From NCBI GenBank assembly GCA_018056725.1, contig JAGPFF010000002.1, forward strand, positions 1-64,000: a DNA stretch of 64,000 bases, in the 5' to 3' direction. The stretch comes from Anaerolineaceae bacterium. Its GTDB lineage: Bacteria > Chloroflexota > Anaerolineae > Anaerolineales > Anaerolineaceae. A program made the position numbers and the translations under genes. This document shows, in pieces, positions 58,582 to 64,000 of this stretch (positions within the stretch are counted from its first letter, which is position 1; every line of letters starts with the position of its first letter). The notes under the pieces are model-generated. The model searched no databases. It was given only the letters and a program-made list of their open reading frames with translations, and had not been told where the DNA came from.

Positions 58582-59280
58582 TTATGGATTGACAATTTTT
58601 TCAATTTTTTGTGCCAAATCATCCGGAAAGGCAACAATCTTCGCACGTTTCCGGATAAAATCCTTTAATTTACCCGCGCTTACTGCTGCTCCCTCATACT
58701 CATCCGCTTCAAGCACCACACTGGGATTGGTAAAAACAAGCACCGCCTCAGGTTCAAAATCCTTTATCAGTACCTGATTTTTGTCCAGAAATTTTTTGAT
58801 ATCTTCCAGGGTATAGCGAATTTCTTTTTCGGGGTTACCCAAACTCTCTCCGCCAAACGTCTTCAAAAAGAAATTTCCCCCCATCTGTTTCCATTTGTTT
58901 TTTGTGGCATCGAATGAAATGGTGCCAGATTGACCATAGGGGATCAGACATAAAACGCCGGCTGGACCGACGAGAAGATGAGAAACCGGAGTGGTGTAAT
59001 GATAAAGTGTATATTTATCATCTAACCCTTTTAGCGCGCCGGTAATTCTCTCATCCGGGCGTGGAGACTTCCCCCATTTTGTCATATAAAAATTCCCAAT
59101 CTGGAACAATAGAAAACCGACAATCAGCGAAGAAAATGTGTAAATCAGATAAGATCCATCTTTATCACGGAAGGAGAATACCATTCCCACACCAAGAATC
59201 AGAATGCTAAAGATGGAGGTTATATTGCCAATGCGGCGGTTTCTTTTGATCAATTTCTCGTCGGAATAAATTTTCATCAA
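58582..59280 (-). CDS. Membrane protein with NERD-like soluble region
   Basis: A 232-residue protein with two membrane segments (about 20-37 and 44-65), then a soluble region (GALKGLDDKYTLYHYTTPVSHLLVGPAGVLCLIPYG) whose sequence resembles NERD-type nuclease-related domains; the match is weak and catalytic residues cannot be confirmed. It is coupled to plsX by an ATGA overlap (59277-59280), so a lipid-related role is possible but unproven. ATG doublet start at 59280. A terminator follows within rluB. Confidence 0.65.
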   Translation of the reverse strand: MMKIYSDEKLIKRNRRIGNITSIFSILILGVGMVFSFRDKDGSYLIYTFSSLIVGFLLFQIGNFYMTKWGKSPRPDERITGALKGLDDKYTLYHYTTPVSHLLVGPAGVLCLIPYGQSGTISFDATKNKWKQMGGNFFLKTFGGESLGNPEKEIRYTLEDIKKFLDKNQVLIKDFEPEAVLVFTNPSVVLEADEYEGAAVSAGKLKDFIRKRAKIVAFPDDLAQKIEKIVNP

Positions 59281-60302
59281 GCTTCCTTTTCCATTGGATT
59301 TTCTATGGACCGGGTGATTTTGTCTGCGATTTCCTGCTGCATGGATGTCAGCAGATCAGCCTCAATGGTTTTACGGGCAAGTTTCACTGCTGATACTAAA
59401 GCACGGGCATCTGATCTACCGTGACCTATAAATACCAAACCGTTTACTCCAAGGAGGATCGCCGCCCCGGTTTCGGAGGGATCCATCATTTTTCGCAAAG
59501 CATCGAATGCAGACTTGATAAATAAGTAACCCACCTGATTTTTCAGGCTGGATTTAATCTGTACCTTCAATGTATCGGTTATCAGTTTTGCCACGGCTTC
59601 ACTTGATTTGAGCAATATATTTCCTGTAAAGCCATCGGTTACCACGCAATCGACATTGCCAGCAAAGACTTCCTTGGGTTCTGCGTTCCCTTGGAAGTTC
59701 AGCCCGCTTTTCTCTAATAATGGAAATGCATCTTTGACCAGTTGGTTCCCTTTGGTTTCTTCCTCGCCATTTGAGAGGAGCGCGACGCGGGGGGATGGCA
59801 GGTTCAACACCTTGCTGGCGTAGACGCTTCCCATTACCGCAAACTCAAGAAGGAAATCCGGTCGACAATCTGCGTTCGCCCCATTATCGGTCAGAATGCA
59901 TTTGCCATTTTTAACCGGGATCATCACCGCAAGCGCAGGTCTCGAAATTCCGCTTATTTTTCTTAAAACCATAACGGCATTGAAATACGCGCCACCTGTG
60001 TTACCGGCGGTAACGAAGGCTTCAGCTTTGTGTTCTTTTACCAGAGTTAATCCCACTGCCATGGAATTGTTTGGCTTCTTTTTGAAGGATTCCACAGGTT
60101 TGTCGCTCATTTCAACAATGTCCGGAGCATCTACGATCTCAATACCTGAAAGGTCGATATGGATCTCGTTGGCTTTTTCGAGAATAAGATCTTTTTTGCC
60201 GACCAGAATAATGCTTTCATTGAGCATTTTAAGTTGCGCAGCAGCCTGAATCTCAGGAACTGGATAATCATCGCTTCCCATGGCATCTAATACAATAGAC
60301 AT
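59277..60302 (-). CDS. plsX: Phosphate acyltransferase PlsX
   Basis: Converts acyl-ACP to acyl phosphate for phospholipid synthesis, linking to the FakA route at 36-38 kb. The 341-residue product begins MSIVLDAMGSDDYPVPEI (usual DAMGGDxxP, here GSDDYP) and has TAGNTGGAYFNAVMVL and LTDNGANADCRPDFL, VVTDGFTGNILLKSSE. The start follows AAGGAGAGA. Its promoter area is shared with the tRNA-Leu gene. Confidence 0.95.
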   Translation of the reverse strand: MSIVLDAMGSDDYPVPEIQAAAQLKMLNESIILVGKKDLILEKANEIHIDLSGIEIVDAPDIVEMSDKPVESFKKKPNNSMAVGLTLVKEHKAEAFVTAGNTGGAYFNAVMVLRKISGISRPALAVMIPVKNGKCILTDNGANADCRPDFLLEFAVMGSVYASKVLNLPSPRVALLSNGEEETKGNQLVKDAFPLLEKSGLNFQGNAEPKEVFAGNVDCVVTDGFTGNILLKSSEAVAKLITDTLKVQIKSSLKNQVGYLFIKSAFDALRKMMDPSETGAAILLGVNGLVFIGHGRSDARALVSAVKLARKTIEADLLTSMQQEIADKITRSIENPMEKEA

Positions 60303-60330
60303 CCGATTCTCTCCTTTTTAAACCAATTGC

Positions 60331-60358
60331 TTGACATCTTCATATTGCCGATTATAAT
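60331..60358 (+). promoter_or_regulatory. Consensus promoter of tRNA-Leu
   Basis: TTGACA (60331-60336) and TATAAT (60353-60358) are both perfect and 16 bases apart. Initiation near 60365 is six bases before the mature tRNA. The -10 lies in the palindromic ATTATAAT (60351-60358), so the minus strand also reads TATAAT there, possibly serving plsX. Confidence 0.88.
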
Positions 60359-60370
60359 AAGCACGCAATT

Positions 60371-60452
60371 GCGCTGGTGCTGGAATTGGCAGACAGGCAT
60401 GGTTGAGGGCCATGTGCCGCAAGGCGTGTGGGTTCAACTCCCACCCAGCGCA
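60371..60452 (+). tRNA. tRNA-Leu (anticodon GAG)
   Basis: A complete type II cloverleaf: acceptor GCGCTGG/CCAGCGC (60371-60377 with 60445-60451), D-arm, anticodon stem CATGG/CCATG with loop TTGAGGG (anticodon GAG at 60405-60407, reads CUC and CUU), a long variable arm with GCC/GGC, T-stem GTGGG/CCCAC with loop TTCAACT, discriminator A at 60452. The CCA end is not encoded. A promoter and terminator flank it. Confidence 0.97.
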
Positions 60453-60458
60453 CACAAT

Positions 60459-60480
60459 AAGCCGCTTTACGCGGCTTTTC
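60459..60480 (+). terminator. tRNA-Leu terminator
   Basis: A stem AAGCCGC (60459-60465) with GCGGCTT (60471-60477) and a five-base loop is followed by TTTCGTTTC. It begins seven bases after the tRNA. Confidence 0.75.
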
Positions 60481-60496
60481 GTTTCTCAGAGGGGAA

Positions 60497-61456
60497 TTAT
60501 CTTTTTCGCTCAATGATGTACCTGGCGATTTCGACCAGCGCGTCTCTTTCCAAGGAGGCTGGAAAAGTCATCATCGATTCTTCGGCATCGTTTACAAAAT
60601 TCACTGCAACCTGATGAGAACGATCGATGGCTTCACTTTGTGCTACAGATTGGACCAATTGATGAACTTCGTCGTCATCCTGCAGGCAATTTCTTTGTTG
60701 GAGTCTTTTCACCAAAGGATCTTGTGGATACTGCTCCATGTAATATAACAAAGGCAGTGTAATCAAACCCTGGCGAATATCTCCACCAACGGGTTTCCCG
60801 ACAGTTTTCTCTTCGCCGGTGTAATCGAGGATGTCGTCGACAACTTGAAAAGCCATCCCAAGGTTGTAGCCAAATTTTGTCAATAAGGCACACTGTTGAT
60901 TATCAGAGCCACTTATCACAGCGGAACAATGAGTAGAGGTTTCGAATAAAGATGCCGTTTTAGAGTAGATACGGCGGAAATATTCTTCAATATCCGTTGA
61001 ACACCGGCTCGAAAATAGTTGATTTACTTCTCCATTGACGATGGTCATCAAGCAGCGCGCAATCAACCCCATCACCTCAACGGATTCAGTTCTGGATGCC
61101 ATATCGGAGGCACTGGCGAAGAGAAAATCACCTGTTAACACTGTGGCGGCTGGCGACCATTTGGAATTCAATGTGGGAATTCCACGTCTTAATAGCGAGC
61201 CGTCGATGAGATCATCATGGACCAGACTTGCTGTGTGAAGCATTTCAATTGCTGTAGCCAGAATCACAAGTTTTTCTTGATCTGCCCCAAGCATGTTGCC
61301 AATAAGGAGAATAATTCTCGGGCGGATACGTTTTCCACCTGATGCTAAAATGACCGATACGGCATTACGCAAATCAGGGTGATAATTCTCGGTTTGGGAG
61401 AGCATCAATTCTTCGACCCGGGCGAGTTCGTCATGCAAGTAAGAGAGGGATTCCAT
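60497..61456 (-). CDS. Polyprenyl diphosphate synthase
   Basis: Builds a long-chain all-trans prenyl diphosphate from IPP and an allylic primer, for quinones or related lipids. The product has the two Asp-rich motifs: HDDLIDGS (first, D near 81-85 in the ATG form) and FQVVDDILDYTGEEKTVGKP (second). Length and sequence resemble octaprenyl/heptaprenyl synthases; the chain length is not evident. ATG at 61456 is chosen; a TTG at 61468 is four codons upstream, and neither has a ribosome site. It follows tatD by about 17 bases. It is the last gene in the leftward phosphohexomutase-tatD unit. Confidence 0.9.
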   Translation of the reverse strand: MESLSYLHDELARVEELMLSQTENYHPDLRNAVSVILASGGKRIRPRIILLIGNMLGADQEKLVILATAIEMLHTASLVHDDLIDGSLLRRGIPTLNSKWSPAATVLTGDFLFASASDMASRTESVEVMGLIARCLMTIVNGEVNQLFSSRCSTDIEEYFRRIYSKTASLFETSTHCSAVISGSDNQQCALLTKFGYNLGMAFQVVDDILDYTGEEKTVGKPVGGDIRQGLITLPLLYYMEQYPQDPLVKRLQQRNCLQDDDEVHQLVQSVAQSEAIDRSHQVAVNFVNDAEESMMTFPASLERDALVEIARYIIERKR

Positions 61457-61473
61457 GTTAGAAGTCAATTCAA

Positions 61474-62256
61474 TTAATCCAGGATAAATAATTGATATGC
61501 ATTGCGGGTTGTTAGATCAGCGACTTCTTGAATGTCACATTGTTTCAGTTCGGCTATTTTTCGCGCAATAATTGGAATAAATGCGGATTCGTTCCTCTTG
61601 CCGCGATAACCTTCAGGTGGCAGAAAGGGACCATCCGTTTCCAGAATAACCTGTGACAGGTCTATTTTACTCAAAAGTTCATGTTTTAGCGTATTGTTTT
61701 TGTAAGTGATTGGTCCGCCGATCCCTATTAAAAAACCTCGCTGCAACAAAATTTCAGCTTGATGGTAATCTCCCTCAAAAGCATGAAATACACCCCGGAT
61801 ATTCCCCCCTGGTTGCCGACCCGTAAAATTGAAGACCTCAGCTTGCAGCTCCTCAAGACAATTCCGGCTGTGTAGAATGACCGGTTTTTGATAATCAGAA
61901 GCGAGTTGGAGGAAAACTTGCAGAACTTCCTTTTGCAACGTCAGATTATCCTGCCGGTGATACATGTCCAGTCCAATCTCGCCGACTCCGATTACTTTGG
62001 GACGCGAGAGCAACTGCTTAAATTTTGGGATCTGATCCGATGTAAAGGTTTCCAATTCACCCGGATGGACACCAACTGCCGCATAAACAACCGGGAATTC
62101 CTCGGATAAGAGCACCGCCCGCTGACTGGACGCCAGGTTGATCCCTGGGACGATAATTCGATTAACCCCCTGGTCAACAGCTCTCTCGATGACTTCTACG
62201 AGATCTGGTTGATAGGAAGCGAAATCAAGATGACAATGGGTATCAACGAAAGGCAC
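61474..62256 (-). CDS. tatD: TatD family deoxyribonuclease
   Basis: A 260-residue metal-dependent TIM-barrel hydrolase. The metal ligands are visible: DTHCHLDF (first HxH), the Glu in GVGEIGLDMY, His in VILHSRN, His in VFHAFEGD and Asp in ILETDGPFL. TatD nucleases act on DNA ends and in quality control. It starts 2 bases after the phosphohexomutase gene and lies in the same leftward unit. Length and motif order are normal. Confidence 0.95.
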   Translation of the reverse strand: MPFVDTHCHLDFASYQPDLVEVIERAVDQGVNRIIVPGINLASSQRAVLLSEEFPVVYAAVGVHPGELETFTSDQIPKFKQLLSRPKVIGVGEIGLDMYHRQDNLTLQKEVLQVFLQLASDYQKPVILHSRNCLEELQAEVFNFTGRQPGGNIRGVFHAFEGDYHQAEILLQRGFLIGIGGPITYKNNTLKHELLSKIDLSQVILETDGPFLPPEGYRGKRNESAFIPIIARKIAELKQCDIQEVADLTTRNAYQLFILD

Positions 62257-62258
62257 GT

Positions 62259-63680
62259 TTAAACCAGACCAGCAATTTTCTGACCATCTTTGAGTATGGC
62301 TTGCACTTTATCTTTATGGGTGGTCTCGCAATATACTCTCATGATCGGCTCCGTCCCGGAAAACCGGATGAGTAGCCAACCGCCATCCTCAAGGCTAAAT
62401 TTGAAGCCATCTGTGGTGTTCAAATTCACCACCTTTAGACCACCAATCGATTCAGGTCTGGCATCCAGTATCATTTGTTCTCTCATTTTTCGATCGCCAT
62501 TGAAAGGTGTATCCACCCGGTCATAATAATGAGCGCCGACTTTAGAGAAGAGAAGTTGAAGCAATTCAGATGGCTTTTTATTTAACTTGACCATGAAATC
62601 AAGGATGTATAAACCGGCAAGAATCCCATCCCGTTCAGGAACATTCCCTCTGAAGGCGTAACCTCCGGATTCTTCACCACCAATCATGGCATTGGTTTCT
62701 AGCATTTTGGGTGCAACATATTTGAAACCGACCCCGGTCTCATAAACGGGCACACCGTAAAGTTTACCTAATTTTTCAAGCATGCTGGTTGTGGAAAGAG
62801 TCTTGACGATGGGACCACGTTCCTGACGTATTTCCAATAAATAATAAGCCAGCAAGGCATACACTTGTAATTGATTGATGAAGATTCCATTTTCATCACC
62901 CAAACCAACCCGATCAGCATCGCCATCCGTGATCAGAAGGACATCGCCTTCCAAATCGATGGTCGTTTTCAGTCCGACATCAATGTTCGGTTGAATGGGT
63001 TCCGGGCGTTTCATCTCCGGAAAAATGGGATTCCGCTGATTGTGAATTTCGGTTACTCTTGTAGTTCCTCCAGACAAAAGCCGGGTGAACCAGCCAGCGC
63101 CATTTCCCCACATTGCATCCACAATGACGTTCAACCCTGCATCTTTAATCGGCTCCAAATCGATCAGGTCTGAGAGATGTTTGATGTAATTGACTGAGGC
63201 ATCAAAAATCTTGACCAATCCTTTCGATTCCGCTTCAGAAAATGGAAATCGTTTTACAAGATCTTCTGACGGGGGGATCAGGCTTTCAATCTCCTTTAAA
63301 CCGTCTGGATCAATCGCGCCGCCAAACTCATTCCTAACCTTAAAACCATTATCGGTGGGGGGATTATGAGAAGCGGTAATGTTAATGGCTCCCACGGCAT
63401 GTTTGTCCACGACCGCATAAGCAATTACGGGGGTGGGGGTGGCATCATGAGTGAGATAGATGTTAAAACCGTTCCCAACGAGCACTTCTGCGGCAGCACG
63501 CGCAAAGAATTCAGAGAGGAATCGTTTATCATGACCAATGACTACCCACTGACCTTTTTTCCCTTTATTAAGGAGGTAATCTGAAAATCCCTGTGAACAG
63601 CGGCGAACATTCGCAAATGTGTAGTCTTCTGCAATCGCTCCCCGCCAGCCGTCTGTTCCAAAAATAATCGCCTGTGTCAT
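62259..63680 (-). CDS. Phosphoglucomutase/phosphomannomutase
   Basis: The 473-residue alpha-D-phosphohexomutase shuttles the phosphate between C1 and C6 of hexoses. Motifs: [14 protein letters not shown], phosphoserine loop [13 protein letters not shown] (S104), metal loop [12 protein letters not shown], and sugar-binding [10 protein letters not shown], and [12 protein letters not shown]. The frame opens at 63710, but the ATG at 63680 follows AGGAG, and a minus-strand -10 (TATAAT at 63715-63710) lies where the longer start would be, so 63680 is the start. Substrate (glucose or mannose phosphate) is not determined. Confidence 0.93.
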   Translation of the reverse strand: MTQAIIFGTDGWRGAIAEDYTFANVRRCSQGFSDYLLNKGKKGQWVVIGHDKRFLSEFFARAAAEVLVGNGFNIYLTHDATPTPVIAYAVVDKHAVGAINITASHNPPTDNGFKVRNEFGGAIDPDGLKEIESLIPPSEDLVKRFPFSEAESKGLVKIFDASVNYIKHLSDLIDLEPIKDAGLNVIVDAMWGNGAGWFTRLLSGGTTRVTEIHNQRNPIFPEMKRPEPIQPNIDVGLKTTIDLEGDVLLITDGDADRVGLGDENGIFINQLQVYALLAYYLLEIRQERGPIVKTLSTTSMLEKLGKLYGVPVYETGVGFKYVAPKMLETNAMIGGEESGGYAFRGNVPERDGILAGLYILDFMVKLNKKPSELLQLLFSKVGAHYYDRVDTPFNGDRKMREQMILDARPESIGGLKVVNLNTTDGFKFSLEDGGWLLIRFSGTEPIMRVYCETTHKDKVQAILKDGQKIAGLV

Positions 63681-63709
63681 ATTAGCTCCTGAAGTGTCAA
63701 GATGCGGCA

Positions 63710-63715
63710 ATTATA
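63710..63715 (-). promoter_or_regulatory. -10 box of the phosphohexomutase unit
   Basis: On the minus strand TGTTATAAT gives an extended -10 (TATAAT at 63715-63710). Initiation near 63703 leaves a 23-base leader with AGGAGC before the ATG at 63680. Confidence 0.55.
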
Positions 63716-63790
63716 ACAGCCTTGTTACCACGATAGACGATTCTAGTATATACAGAGACTTATGCGCTGTGGTATCATCCTCAAGATTGA

Positions 63791-64000
<210 letters not shown>

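Overview
The window reads as chromosomal DNA of a moderate-G+C anaerobic bacterium, most likely a member of the Anaerolineae (Chloroflexota). Nothing in the sequence names the organism. The inference rests on the mix of traits: a fused NuoCD, a 2-oxoacid:ferredoxin oxidoreductase with its gamma and alpha parts fused, a pyrophosphate-type phosphofructokinase, the TIGR03960/TIGR03936 pair, Ser/Thr kinases with Chloroflexi-like architecture, and the rpmB-asp23-fakA-recG gene order. I see no insertion sequence, prophage, CRISPR array, rRNA or replication origin. Genes are tightly packed; the longest non-coding stretch, 7632-7982, holds a glmS ribozyme.

Layout. 1-7.6 kb: end of an unknown gene, alaS, and the glycine-cleavage genes gcvH-gcvPA-gcvPB (no gcvT) behind an MFS transporter. 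7.6-19.2 kb: the ribozyme-controlled glmS; a winged-helix regulator divergent from nuoB-nuoCD-nuoI and a tiny four-cysteine protein; ricT; a PIG-L deacetylase; then a GntR/FCD regulator ahead of korA-korB. 19.2-31.5 kb: a GNAT-like protein and pyruvate kinase, argF, then DUF503, two radical-SAM-associated genes, a SpoU methyltransferase with a zinc ribbon, an FmdB-type protein and an SDR, all leftward; folC-lon run rightward. 31.5-39.1 kb: a coiled-coil protein, coaD, recG, a DegV protein, fakA and asp23 leftward, rpmB rightward, rpe. 39-45.8 kb: a signalling island with a membrane Ser/Thr kinase, a CAX antiporter, an SH3-like protein, a kinase with a predicted eight-bladed propeller, a PP2C phosphatase, a 79-residue protein and an OmpR-type regulator. 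45.8-52.6 kb: murA (with Asp instead of the catalytic Cys), a second GNAT-like paralogue, a GT87-like membrane protein, a DegS-like soluble kinase, PPi-phosphofructokinase and a NUDIX hydrolase. 52.6-64 kb: leftward operon lipoprotein-UXS-gtrA-uroD-like-rsmD; scpB-rluB; plsX with a membrane protein; tRNA-Leu(GAG); leftward phosphohexomutase-tatD-polyprenyl synthase; start of mnmA.

Functionally the window combines central carbon metabolism (pfp, pyk, kor, gcv, rpe), envelope precursor supply (glmS, murA, phosphohexomutase, UXS, polyprenyl synthase), fatty-acid and phospholipid entry (fakA/fakB-like, plsX) and information processing (alaS, recG, scpB, rluB, rsmD, mnmA, coaD). Recurrent sequence features are start codons lying only a few bases after a TATAAT box without a Shine-Dalgarno, and intrinsic terminators buried in the last codons of a convergent neighbour. 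Most assignments are ordinary family matches made by eye. The entries most worth a second look are the MurA Cys-to-Asp change, the glmS ribozyme, the nuo-linked four-cysteine protein, the kinase/phosphatase island with its possible CTG start, the degenerate DegV/FakB protein, and the embedded terminators.
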